Assembly (NCBI GenBank): GCA_041179125.1
Contig: JBEGTZ010000245.1
Coordinates: forward strand, 1-22,330
Reading direction: 5' to 3'
DNA from: CAMCXE01 sp041179125
GTDB lineage: Bacteria; Pseudomonadota; Gammaproteobacteria; Pseudomonadales; Cellvibrionaceae
Length of the DNA stretch: 22,330 bases
This document shows, in pieces, positions 1 to 6,955 of this stretch (its first letter is position 1; every line of letters begins with the position of its first letter). The position numbers were made by a program, and so were the translations under genes. Under the pieces are notes generated by a model. The model was not told where the DNA came from and ran no database searches. It worked only from the letters and a program-made list of their open reading frames with translations.

Positions 1-1
1 T

Positions 2-943
2 CCCATTATTAGCGCGGTGGTTATTGCGTTTTTGCTCCAGGGGGTGATGAACCGCCTGGAGCGGTTAGGCTTGAACCACGCTATTTCAGTGGGTGTGAGT
101 TTTAGTGTGTTGCTGGGCACCATTGCGCTGGGCTTTTTTGTGTTGTTGCCCAGTTTATGGGAGCAAAGCCAGAACTTATTACAGGAGCTGCCCAGCATGA
201 TGCAGCGCACTCAAACCGCATTGGAGCACTTTTCTAAGCGTTTTCCGCAGTTTATTTCGCAGGAGCACATCAGCCGTTTAACCAGTACATTTGCAGAGGA
301 CATGGCCCATTGGGGGCAGACTCTTGTCACCTATTCCCTGGCGCAATTTGGTGTGTTAATTGGGCTATTTATTTACCTGATTTTAGTGCCGACTATGGCA
401 TTTTTTTTATTAAAAGATAAAAGCCTTATTCTGCGTTGGTTAAGCAGTTTTTTACCCAATGAGCGCCCGGTGCTGACGCGCATTTGGCTGGAGGTAAACC
501 AGCAAATTGCCAATTATGTACGCGGTAAATGCGTGCAAATCATTGTAGTAAGCGCGGCCTGCTCTTTATCTTTTGGGCTTTTAGGCTTGGATTACGCGTT
601 GTTACTGGGCGTCTGTATGGGTGTTTCTGTCATCATTCCCTACTTAGGTGCAGCCCTGGTAAGCCTGCCGATTTTTTTAGTGGGGTTTGTACAATGGGGC
701 TGGAGCGATTCTTGGTTTTATTTAGTGGGCATTGTGGCCTTGGCCCACGCCCTTGATGGCAATGTACTGGTGCCGCTGCTGTTTTCAAACGCGGTAAAAA
801 TGCACCCGCTGGCCATTATTATTGCGGTTTTATTTTTTGGCAGTGTGCTGGGAATATGGGGGGTGTTTTTTGCAATCCCCCTGGCGACACTGGTGAACGC
901 CATCCTGCGGGCTTGGCCGGTGGGGCATGATCCAGTGCGATGA
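2..943 (+). CDS. AI-2E/PerM-family membrane transporter, 5'-truncated
   Basis: The reading frame is open from the first full codon, so the gene begins before the window; 313 residues are visible. The protein is very hydrophobic, with several membrane segments: one at the N-terminal edge, a pair around the first 30-50 residues, and a cluster in the last 150 residues. The middle soluble stretch (QSQNLLQELP onward, roughly residues 55-110) followed by hydrophobic helices fits the AI-2E transporter (PerM, formerly UPF0118) family, usually about 350 residues. Family members act as inner-membrane permeases; substrates are mostly unproven (AI-2 export, or Na+/H+ exchange in some). A GTG at 17 could be read as a start, but the frame continues upstream with PIISA, which looks like the usual N-terminal helix, so truncation by the window edge is preferred. 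Family call is from overall pattern; substrate unknown. Confidence 0.85.
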   Translation, partial: PIISAVVIAFLLQGVMNRLERLGLNHAISVGVSFSVLLGTIALGFFVLLPSLWEQSQNLLQELPSMMQRTQTALEHFSKRFPQFISQEHISRLTSTFAEDMAHWGQTLVTYSLAQFGVLIGLFIYLILVPTMAFFLLKDKSLILRWLSSFLPNERPVLTRIWLEVNQQIANYVRGKCVQIIVVSAACSLSFGLLGLDYALLLGVCMGVSVIIPYLGAALVSLPIFLVGFVQWGWSDSWFYLVGIVALAHALDGNVLVPLLFSNAVKMHPLAIIIAVLFFGSVLGIWGVFFAIPLATLVNAILRAWPVGHDPVR

Positions 944-1085
944 ATCGTGTCAATGTCATTAAAAACCCCATAAACGTCGGTTAATCGGGCTTAGGCCTGG
1001 GCTGCTGACTTAAACCTAAAAACCTCAGTTGGATCACCCAAGTCTGCGCAACCCCTTGATCCGCCTAGCAAATGTTAAAAAATTC

Positions 1086-1253
1086 GTAACTATTCAGCAC
1101 ATTTTTTCGTCATCCCCGCGCAGGCGGGGATCCAGCGGTAAATACGACGTTTTGCGTGACTCAAGTACATCCGTGTTGCAGCCCAATCGCCACCTGGATC
1201 CCCGCCTGCGCGGGGATGACGCAAATCAAATGGAAATTGTGCTGAATAGTTAC
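1086..1253. mobile_element. IS66-type MITE A (168 bp)
   Basis: The ends are perfect 15-base inverted repeats: GTAACTATTCAGCAC at 1086-1100 and its complement at 1239-1253. Immediately outside lies a direct repeat AAAAATTC (1078-1085 and 1254-1261). IS66-family elements are known to have ends beginning GTAA and to make 8-bp target duplications, so this fits a non-autonomous IS66-type miniature element with no transposase. The interior is dominated by a second, perfect 28-bp inverted repeat. The duplication is A/T-rich and therefore weaker evidence than that of MITE B. No gene is carried; short open frames across it come from the palindromic structure. Confidence 0.75.
1108..1221. repeat. Perfect 28-bp inverted repeat inside MITE A
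   Basis: Bases 1108-1135 (starting CGTCATCCCCGCGCAGG) and 1194-1221 are exact reverse complements, separated by 58 bases. The motif, CGTCATCCCCGCG followed by a GGATCCAG-type end, resembles small palindromic repeats seen scattered between genes in many proteobacteria (established in general terms; the exact family name cannot be assigned here). Each arm is itself partly self-complementary (CCCCGC/GCGGGG), so the region can form either two small hairpins or one long stem. Confidence 0.85.
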
Positions 1254-1364
1254 AAAAATTCGAACAACCAATAAGGTTGCCCTTCATTTTTAACATTCAC
1301 TATTCGAACCAATGGCTTACACAGCTTTTGGGCGCTCAACTGAGGTTTCTAGGTTAAACGCTAC

Positions 1365-1613
1365 GTAACTATTCAACACCTTCGCAGTTTTCATGCATCA
1401 TCTCCGCACTAGCCTTGAGGGAATGATGAAGAAATGCACTGAATAGTAGGTTGGGTAGAGCTTGCGAAACCCAACACAGCACGTATTCGCGACAAGAAAA
1501 GTATCGGGCGTTGTGTGATTTAAACAACGCATACCAGCATTCTCCGGCAATAGATGTTCGGTTTCGCAAGCGCTACCCAACCTACAGTTACGTGTGGACG
1601 GCTGAATAGTTAC
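1365..1613. mobile_element. IS66-type MITE B (249 bp) with exact 8-bp target duplication
   Basis: The left end GTAACTATTCA (1365-1375) and right end TGAATAGTTAC (1603-1613) are perfect 11-base inverted repeats of the same type as MITE A. The element is bracketed by an exact 8-bp direct repeat AACGCTAC (1357-1364 and 1614-1621). An 8-bp duplication next to GTAA ends is the IS66-family signature, so this is read as a mobilised non-autonomous element. The left duplication copy begins with the last bases of the outer repeat's right arm (AAC), so the outer repeat was present before this insertion. The interior carries another repeat at 1446-1585. No transposase gene is present. Confidence 0.82.
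1446..1585. repeat. GTAGGTTGGG-type repeat nested in MITE B
   Basis: The left arm (1446-1471, starting GTAGGTTGGGTAG) and right arm (1560-1585, ending CTACCCAACCTAC) are inverted repeats matching at 25 of 26 positions. This resembles the GTAGGTTGGG/CCCAACCTAC repeats widespread between genes of proteobacteria. Its flanks are CTGAATA on the left (1439-1445) and AGTTAC on the right (1586-1591). Together these rebuild CTGAATAGTTAC, the MITE end motif, with one duplicated A, so this repeat appears to have landed inside an internal copy of a MITE end. Confidence 0.75.
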
Positions 1614-1621
1614 AACGCTAC

Positions 1622-1989
1622 ACCGCTCCAAATATCCATACACACTTCGTGCTTATCAATCTCCTCTCCCTCGTCAAAGCCGCGCCAATGCTGCATTGCA
1701 GCTTGTTAGCCTGCTAGATTAATCAAAAGTGAGTGTGTAGAATCGCCCGCGCCTAGATTAGGCCTGGCCTTTGCTAGCCGCCGGTAGCCCGCACGCTAGG
1801 TTCGTATTAGTTCGGCGCTTCTTTTTATTACTTACTTAATGTGTCCACCCGCATGTTCTGCTAGTGCTTTGTTTGATTTAGCTGCCTATGCAGGCCATGT
1901 ATTCAGTGTAAAACGGTGCCTTATTTAGCCCTGTTTTATTTTCAACGATTGAATGCGCACATCCCCGCGCAGAAAAAGAGGAGGCTTTA
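1622..1989 (+). other. Non-coding leader upstream of aceE
   Basis: About 370 bases hold no credible gene. The stretch ends with the aceE ribosome binding site GAGGAGG (1978-1984), 5 bases before the ATG. A 13-base string CATCCCCGCGCAG at 1960-1972 matches the start of the palindromic repeat at 1111-1123 and may be a remnant of it. The aceEF promoter presumably lies here, but no convincing -35/-10 pair and no PdhR-like operator could be identified by eye. Confidence 0.5.
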
Positions 1990-4641
1990 ATGCTTGAGGA
2001 AATTGATGCTCTCGAAACCCGAGAGTGGCTCGATGCTTTAGAATCCGTCATTAAACATGGCGGTTCAGAGCGCGCGGCTTTTTTGCTGGCACAACTGGCA
2101 AATGCAGCAACTCAAACCGGCGTAAGACTACCGTCTGCCATCACCACCCCCTACCGCAACACCATCCCTGTCGCCCAAGAGCTAAAACTGCCTGGCGATA
2201 TTTCACTTGAACGCAGAATCCGCTCGTTAACCCGTTGGAATGCCCTGGCGATGGTCATGCGCGCTAACGATAACGACGAAGGCTTAGGCGGCCATATCGC
2301 CACCTTCTCGTCTGCTGCCACCTTGTACGATGTAGGTTTTAACTATTTTTTCCGTGGCAACGACGGCGACCAACCCGGCGATTTAATTTATTTCCAAGGC
2401 CACAGTTCCCCCGGTATGTATGCGCGCTCCTATCTTGAAGGCCGCATCACCGAAGAACAAATGGACAATTTCCGCCGCGAAGTAGACGGCAACGGTTTGT
2501 CCTCCTACCCTCACCCCTGGTTGATGCCGGATTACTGGCAGTTCCCTACGGTATCTATGGGTTTAGGCCCTATTAATGCTATTTATCAAGCGCACGTTAT
2601 GCGCTACATGTCTGCGCGCAACTTAGCGGCGCGGGGCGACCGCAAAGTCTGGGCCTTTTTGGGCGACGGTGAATGTGACGAGCCGGAAACTCTGGGCGCT
2701 ATTTCTTTAGCGGGCCGTGAACAACTAGAAAATTTAATCTTTGTTATCAACTGCAACTTGCAGCGCCTCGACGGCCCGGTGCGCGGCAATAGCAAAATTG
2801 TGCAAGAGCTTGAAGGCGTGTTCCGTGGCGCTGGCTGGAACGTATTTAAAGTCCTTTGGGGCGGTAAATGGGACGCTTTATTAGCCAAAGACAAAACCGG
2901 CCTGCTGCAAAAACGCATGGACGAAGTGGTCGATGGCGAACTGCAAAACTACAAAGCCAACGGCGGCGCCTACACCCGTCAGCATTTCTTCGGCAAGTAT
3001 CCTGAGCTGTTAGAGCTGGTGAAGGATATGACCGATGACGAAATCATGGCACTTAATCGTGGCGGCCATGACCCGCAAAAAGTCTACGCAGCCTACGCCG
3101 CAGCGGTGGCCCACAAAGGCCAGCCCACGGTGATCCTGGCGCAAACCGTAAAAGGTTACGCCCTGGGCACAGCGGCGGAATCCGCCAACGTGGCCCACTC
3201 GGTGAAAAAGCTCGACATCGAAAGCCTCAAACGCTTCCGCGACCGCTTCGGCATCCCGGTAGCCGATGAAGACCTCAAAAAAGTGCCTTATTACCGGCCC
3301 GCGCCCGACTCACCGGAAATGCAATATCTGCATAAAACCCGCAAAGGCCTAAACGGTTATGTGCCCAGCCGTGTAAAAGATTTCACCCCCCTGCAAATCC
3401 CCAGCCTTGAGGCTTTTGCTGCGCTGTTGAAATCCACTGGCGAGCGTGAAATTTCCACCACCATGTCCTTTGTGCGGCTTTTATCCACCTTGGTAAAAGA
3501 CAAAAACATGGGTGAGCGTGTGGTGCCGATTGTGCCCGATGAAGCGCGCACCTTTGGTATGGAAGGCATGTTCCGTCAATTGGGTATTTACTCCTCCGAA
3601 GGGCAAAAATACGTGCCCCACGATTCCGACCAAATTATGTTCTACAAAGAGGACAAACGCGGCCAGATTCTTGAGGAAGGCATTAACGAGGCGGGCGCTA
3701 TGTCCGCCTGGATCGCCTGCGCCACGGCCTATTCCAACTACCGTGTGCCGATGGTGCCGTTCTACATTTATTACTCCATGTTCGGCTTCCAACGCATTGG
3801 CGATTTGGCTTGGCTGGCTGGAGATATTCAAGCCCGTGGCTTTTTAATCGGCGCCACCGCAGGCCGCACCACGCTTAACGGCGAGGGCTTGCAACACCAA
3901 GACGGCCACAGCCACATCATGGCCAACACCATCCCGAACTGTAAATCCTACGACCCCACCTACGGCTATGAGCTGGCGGTGATCATTCAGGACGGCATGA
4001 AGCGCATGTATGAAAACAAAGAAAATTGTTTTTATTACATCACCACCATGAACGAAAACTACGTTCACCCAGACATGCCCGCAGGCGCCGAAACAGGCAT
4101 TGTGCGCGGCATTTACAAGCTGCACGAAGGTAAGAAAAAGGCCAAGAAAAAAGTACAGCTCATGGGCGCGGGCACCATCCTGCGTGAAGTGGAAGCCGCC
4201 GCAGTGTTACTGCGCGACAACCACGGCGTGGAATCCGATGTGTGGAGCGTTACCTCAGTAAATGAGTTAACCCGCGACGCGCAACAAGCCGAGCGCTGGA
4301 ACCGTTACCACCCGGCGGATAAACCCAAAAAAGCCTACGTCACCAGCACCTTAGAAGGCAGCGAAGGCCCCTTTGTGATCTCCACGGATTACATGAAAAA
4401 CTACAGCGAACAACTGCGCGCCTACATCCCCGGTGACTATTACGTACTAGGCACCGACGGCTTTGGCCGCAGCGACACACGTACCAAACTGCGCCGTTTC
4501 TTCGAAGTGGACCGCTACTACGTCACCATCACCGCCCTAAAAGCGCTGGCCGATCAAGGCAAAGTGGATGTGAAAGAAGTCGTGGAAGCAATGAAAAAAT
4601 ATGGCATCGACCCTGAAAAAGTCGACCCTATGATCTGCTAA
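1990..4641 (+). CDS. aceE: Pyruvate dehydrogenase E1 component (homodimeric type)
   Basis: The 883-residue product is the thiamine-diphosphate-dependent E1 of the pyruvate dehydrogenase complex. It decarboxylates pyruvate and reductively acetylates the lipoyl groups of E2 in the cytoplasm. The ThDP/Mg motif begins GDGECDEPE at residue 225 and runs to NCNLQRLDGP around 254-263, matching the classic GDG...N pattern. Family stretches such as QGHSSPGMYARSYLEGR, NRGGHDPQKVYAAY and the C-terminal LGTDGFGRSDTR are also clear, and full length agrees with proteobacterial AceE (about 885). The ATG has GAGGAGG 5 bases upstream. Only 14 bases separate it from aceF, so the two form an operon, the usual aceEF arrangement. 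There are no frameshifts or missing key residues, and the call is essentially certain. Confidence 0.98.
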   Translation: MLEEIDALETREWLDALESVIKHGGSERAAFLLAQLANAATQTGVRLPSAITTPYRNTIPVAQELKLPGDISLERRIRSLTRWNALAMVMRANDNDEGLGGHIATFSSAATLYDVGFNYFFRGNDGDQPGDLIYFQGHSSPGMYARSYLEGRITEEQMDNFRREVDGNGLSSYPHPWLMPDYWQFPTVSMGLGPINAIYQAHVMRYMSARNLAARGDRKVWAFLGDGECDEPETLGAISLAGREQLENLIFVINCNLQRLDGPVRGNSKIVQELEGVFRGAGWNVFKVLWGGKWDALLAKDKTGLLQKRMDEVVDGELQNYKANGGAYTRQHFFGKYPELLELVKDMTDDEIMALNRGGHDPQKVYAAYAAAVAHKGQPTVILAQTVKGYALGTAAESANVAHSVKKLDIESLKRFRDRFGIPVADEDLKKVPYYRPAPDSPEMQYLHKTRKGLNGYVPSRVKDFTPLQIPSLEAFAALLKSTGEREISTTMSFVRLLSTLVKDKNMGERVVPIVPDEARTFGMEGMFRQLGIYSSEGQKYVPHDSDQIMFYKEDKRGQILEEGINEAGAMSAWIACATAYSNYRVPMVPFYIYYSMFGFQRIGDLAWLAGDIQARGFLIGATAGRTTLNGEGLQHQDGHSHIMANTIPNCKSYDPTYGYELAVIIQDGMKRMYENKENCFYYITTMNENYVHPDMPAGAETGIVRGIYKLHEGKKKAKKKVQLMGAGTILREVEAAAVLLRDNHGVESDVWSVTSVNELTRDAQQAERWNRYHPADKPKKAYVTSTLEGSEGPFVISTDYMKNYSEQLRAYIPGDYYVLGTDGFGRSDTRTKLRRFFEVDRYYVTITALKALADQGKVDVKEVVEAMKKYGIDPEKVDPMIC

Positions 4642-4655
4642 TCGGAGACTAAATT

Positions 4656-6539
4656 GTGGCTATAGAAACCATTAAGGTGCCGGACATTGGCGGCGCCGAC
4701 GCTGTAGAAGTCATTGAAGTCTGTGTAAAACCCGGCGATGAAGTCAGCGCCGAGCAATCACTGCTAGTACTGGAGAGCGACAAAGCCTCCATGGAAATCC
4801 CCTCGCCCAAAGCGGGCAAAGTGGTCAGCGTGTTAATCAAAGTCGGCGATAAAGCCTCTGAAGGCACCGCCGTCATCGAGCTGGAAACCTCTGCGGTTGC
4901 GGCTCCTGCGCCTGCTGCCAGTGCGCCCGTTTCGGCACCGGTTGTTGCGGCTTCTGCCCCTGTTGCATCTGCGGAACTGGCCGTTGCCGTGCCGGACATC
5001 GGTGGCGCTGAAGGTGTAGAAGTGATTGAAGTCTGCGTAACAGTGGGCCAAGAAGTAAAAGAAGGCGAATCGCTGATTGTGTTAGAAAGCGACAAAGCCT
5101 CCATGGAAGTGCCCTCCCCCGCCAGCGGCAAGGTGTTAAGCCTCGCCATCAAAGTGGGTGATAAAGCCTCTCAAGGCACCGCAGTACTGGTACTCGCCAC
5201 CGGTAGCACAGCGGTAGCGGCGGCTCCGGTTGCTGCCGCACCCGTTGCAGCGGCACCTTCCGCACCTGCACAAGCGGCAGGCCCTATGGCGGTAGCCGTG
5301 CCCGACATCGGCGGCGCCGAAGGTGTTGCGGTAATTGAAGTCTGTGTAAAAGCGGGCGATGACGTAAAAGAAGGCGATTCCCTGATTGTGCTGGAAAGCG
5401 ACAAAGCCTCCATGGAAATCCCCTCCCCCGCTGCGGGCAAAGTGTTAAGCCTTGCCATCAAAGTGGGTGACACCGCCTCAAAAGGTACAGCCATTTTGCA
5501 GCTCGCCGTTGCTGGTGCCGCACCAGTTAGCGCTCCAAGCGCACCGCAAGTGGCAGCAGCCACCACCACCCCGGCGGCCACCGTTGCCACAACCCCCGCC
5601 GTTACCGAGACCCGCGCCGCCGGGGGCGATTTCTACGCAGGCCCCTCCGTGCGTATGCTGGCCCGGCAATTAGGTGTCAACCTGGCGGAAGTAAAAGCCT
5701 CCGGCCCGCGCGGGCGGATTGTAAAAGACGACGTGAAAACGTTTGTTAAAACCGTCATGGAAACCCGAGGCAAATCACCTGCTGGCGCGGTTACAACAGG
5801 CACCGGCATTCCCCAAGTACCTGAAATCGACTTCGCACAGTTCGGCGCCATTGAACTGGTGAAAATGAGCAAAATCAAAAAGCTCACCGCTCAGAACATG
5901 ACGCGCAATTGGCTGAATGTCCCTGCGGTAACGCAATTTGATGATGCCGACATTAGCGAAATCGAAACCTTCCGCAAAAGCATTAAAGAAGAAGCGGAAA
6001 AATCCGGCGTTAAACTCACCCCACTGCCCTTCTTGATCAAAGCCTGCGCCGCCGCCTTACGTGCGGAGCCAAGTTTTAACGTCTCCATGCACGCCGATGG
6101 CGAACACATAGTGCAAAAAAACTATGTGCATATCGGCATGGCGGTGGACACACCCAATGGATTAATGGTGCCCGTGCTGCGCGATGTGGATAAAAAAGGT
6201 ATTTATGAAATTGCGCGGGAATCCAACGCACTCGCCAAAAAAGCCCGCGAAGGTAAATTAACCGCCAAAGAAATGCAGGGTGGTTGTTTTACTATTTCAA
6301 GCTTGGGTGCCATCGGCGGCAAGGGTTTTACCCCCATCGTTAACTGCCCGGAGGTTGCCATTCTCGGCGTATCACGCGGTGAGATGAAACCAGTATGGAA
6401 CGGCAGTGAGTTTGTACCGCGTTTTATGTTGCCACTGAGCCTAACCTACGACCACCGCGCCATTAACGGCGGCGATGCCGGACGGTTTTTCACTTACTTA
6501 AATGCTGTATTGGCGGATGTGCGGCGGTTGCTGCTTTAA
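4656..6539 (+). CDS. aceF: Pyruvate dehydrogenase E2, dihydrolipoyl acetyltransferase, three lipoyl domains
   Basis: The 627-residue E2 core protein transfers acetyl groups from lipoamide to CoA. Three N-terminal lipoyl domains (about residues 3-78, 108-183, 211-285) each carry ESDKASME, with lipoyl-lysines at K43, K147 and K250. They are joined by Ala/Pro-rich flexible linkers. A peripheral subunit-binding domain (about 328-363, PSVRMLARQLGV...GPRGRIVKDDV) is followed by the acetyltransferase domain (about 395-627). The catalytic motif is DHRAINGGDAG with His600; Asn604 stands where many E2s have Asp. The start is GTG at 4656 with GGAG 8 bases upstream. Three lipoyl domains match E. coli and Azotobacter E2p. 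It is translated in an operon with aceE and ends just before a terminator. E3 (lpd) is not in the window. Confidence 0.97.
   Translation: MAIETIKVPDIGGADAVEVIEVCVKPGDEVSAEQSLLVLESDKASMEIPSPKAGKVVSVLIKVGDKASEGTAVIELETSAVAAPAPAASAPVSAPVVAASAPVASAELAVAVPDIGGAEGVEVIEVCVTVGQEVKEGESLIVLESDKASMEVPSPASGKVLSLAIKVGDKASQGTAVLVLATGSTAVAAAPVAAAPVAAAPSAPAQAAGPMAVAVPDIGGAEGVAVIEVCVKAGDDVKEGDSLIVLESDKASMEIPSPAAGKVLSLAIKVGDTASKGTAILQLAVAGAAPVSAPSAPQVAAATTTPAATVATTPAVTETRAAGGDFYAGPSVRMLARQLGVNLAEVKASGPRGRIVKDDVKTFVKTVMETRGKSPAGAVTTGTGIPQVPEIDFAQFGAIELVKMSKIKKLTAQNMTRNWLNVPAVTQFDDADISEIETFRKSIKEEAEKSGVKLTPLPFLIKACAAALRAEPSFNVSMHADGEHIVQKNYVHIGMAVDTPNGLMVPVLRDVDKKGIYEIARESNALAKKAREGKLTAKEMQGGCFTISSLGAIGGKGFTPIVNCPEVAILGVSRGEMKPVWNGSEFVPRFMLPLSLTYDHRAINGGDAGRFFTYLNAVLADVRRLLL
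4662..5510 (+). repeat. Triplicated lipoyl-domain coding repeat within aceF
   Basis: Three in-frame tandem units encode the lipoyl domains at 4662-4889, 4977-5204 and 5286-5510. The string AGCGACAAAGCCTCCATGG is identical in all three, starting at 4776, 5088 and 5397 (spacings 312 and 309, both multiples of three). Near-identical DNA at these positions would allow in-frame unit loss or gain by recombination. The linkers between units are more divergent. Confidence 0.9.
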
Positions 6540-6557
6540 CCATACTCAGTAAAAATT

Positions 6558-6583
6558 AAAACCCGCCAATGGCGGGTTTTTTT
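6558..6583 (+). terminator. Rho-independent terminator of aceEF
   Basis: A stem ACCCGCC/GGCGGGT with the three-base loop AAT is followed by a run of seven or more T and preceded by A-rich sequence. It lies 18 bases after the aceF stop. The flanking A and T runs could let it work on both strands, but no converging gene lies next to it. Confidence 0.92.
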
Positions 6584-6620
6584 ATGCCTCAATATTATTA
6601 ATTAATGACACACAGCTTGT

Positions 6621-6662
6621 TTGACCTTAAACAAATTTAATCATTGCTATTCAAGCGATACT
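6621..6662 (+). promoter_or_regulatory. Candidate FNR/ANR-type site and nap promoter
   Basis: TTGACCTTAAACAA at 6621-6634 matches the FNR-family consensus TTGAT-N4-ATCAA at 8 of 10 defined positions. A possible -10 element, GATACT (6657-6662; 4 of 6 to TATAAT), would place transcription start near 6669. The FNR-like site is then centred at about -41.5, the classic activator position. This spacing is what makes the call attractive, since neither motif is strong alone. Oxygen-responsive control of nap is common, so the site is biologically plausible. No NarL/NarP heptamer pattern was recognised. Confidence 0.5.
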
Positions 6663-6712
6663 ACACCCGCACCATCAAAGCCAAAAAACACACAAACATC
6701 AAAGAGATCCTC

Positions 6713-6844
6713 GTGGACAAACGAAAACGACATGAAAAACAATTGTTTATTTTTATTGTTGCCGTGTTATTTCCAGCATTTAGCATTGGATTAATCGGAG
6801 CCTACGGACTAGTGATTTGGATTTTACAGATGATAGCGCATTAA
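6713..6844 (+). CDS. napE: NapE, small membrane subunit of the periplasmic nitrate reductase cluster
   Basis: The 43-residue product has a charged N-terminus (DKRKRHEKQ) followed by a single hydrophobic helix (LFIFIVAVLFPAFSIGLIGAYG is the core region) and a short tail. The pattern of KR-rich start, FP, GAYG and VWILQMI matches NapE, a single-span inner-membrane protein of unknown exact role found at the head of many nap operons. The frame is open back to a TTG at 6644. The GTG at 6713 is preferred because an AAGAGAT ribosome-binding sequence lies 5-6 bases before it and the family similarity begins there. It is first in the nap cluster, directly downstream of the candidate FNR-type site. It is shorter than most NapE (about 50-60 residues). 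Confidence 0.8.
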   Translation: MDKRKRHEKQLFIFIVAVLFPAFSIGLIGAYGLVIWILQMIAH

Positions 6845-6955
6845 CTTTACTCATCCTGCACGCCCCGTCAAACCATCCAGAAGCACCTGCTTTAATCAGT
6901 ATTATCGTTGTATCTCCAACCTAAAAGTTATCTCGCTCACAGGTAAAAAATTAAG

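Larger units (their letters stand above)
1010..1359. repeat. Outer inverted-repeat element (copy 1) with nested insertion
   Basis: The left arm contains TAAACCTAAAAACCTCAG (1011-1028). The right arm, GAGGTTTCTAGGTTAAAC ending at 1359, is its near-complement: 20 of 22 bases match when 1010-1031 is aligned with the reverse complement of the right end. A second copy with the same 18-base left arm and a right arm identical at 22 of 23 bases lies at 17931-18001, so this is a dispersed repeat family. Here the arms are pushed apart to about 350 bp, partly by a separate element at 1086-1253. No coding capacity. The mobile origin of the outer element is inferred from recurrence; no target duplication is evident for it. 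Confidence 0.75.

Noticed and set aside
1029..1296. Open frames of about 70-80 codons on both strands across MITE A
   Set aside because: They run through perfect inverted repeats, have no ribosome binding site and read Pro/Arg/Gly-rich palindrome translations; best explained by the repeat structure.
1369..1643. Overlapping minus-strand frames of 66 and 81 codons across MITE B
   Set aside because: Two overlapping frames in a repeat region with no family similarity, no ribosome binding site and end points set by the element's inner repeats.
991..1768. TTAGGCCTGG direct repeat at 991-1000 and 1759-1768, flanking the whole repeat cluster
   Set aside because: Ten bases only, containing a common AGGCCT palindrome, and not adjacent to any element end; likely chance.
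1622..1989. PdhR-type operator or riboswitch in the aceE leader
   Set aside because: No AATTGGT-N3-ACCAATT-like dyad and no recognisable conserved RNA fold seen; only a good ribosome binding site is supported.
3481..4125. Long minus-strand frames opposite aceE (up to 116 codons)
   Set aside because: They are mirror frames of a strongly conserved coding region with high third-position GC; no start signals or recognisable product.
4662..5510. Regularly spaced identical strings resembling a CRISPR or tandem array
   Set aside because: Spacing is about 310 bases and in codon phase; the units encode lipoyl domains.
4649..5590. Minus-strand frames of 139-167 codons opposite the aceF lipoyl repeats
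   Set aside because: Ser/Thr/Ala-rich antisense of the Ala/Pro linkers and lipoyl repeats; the repetition itself creates the open frames.
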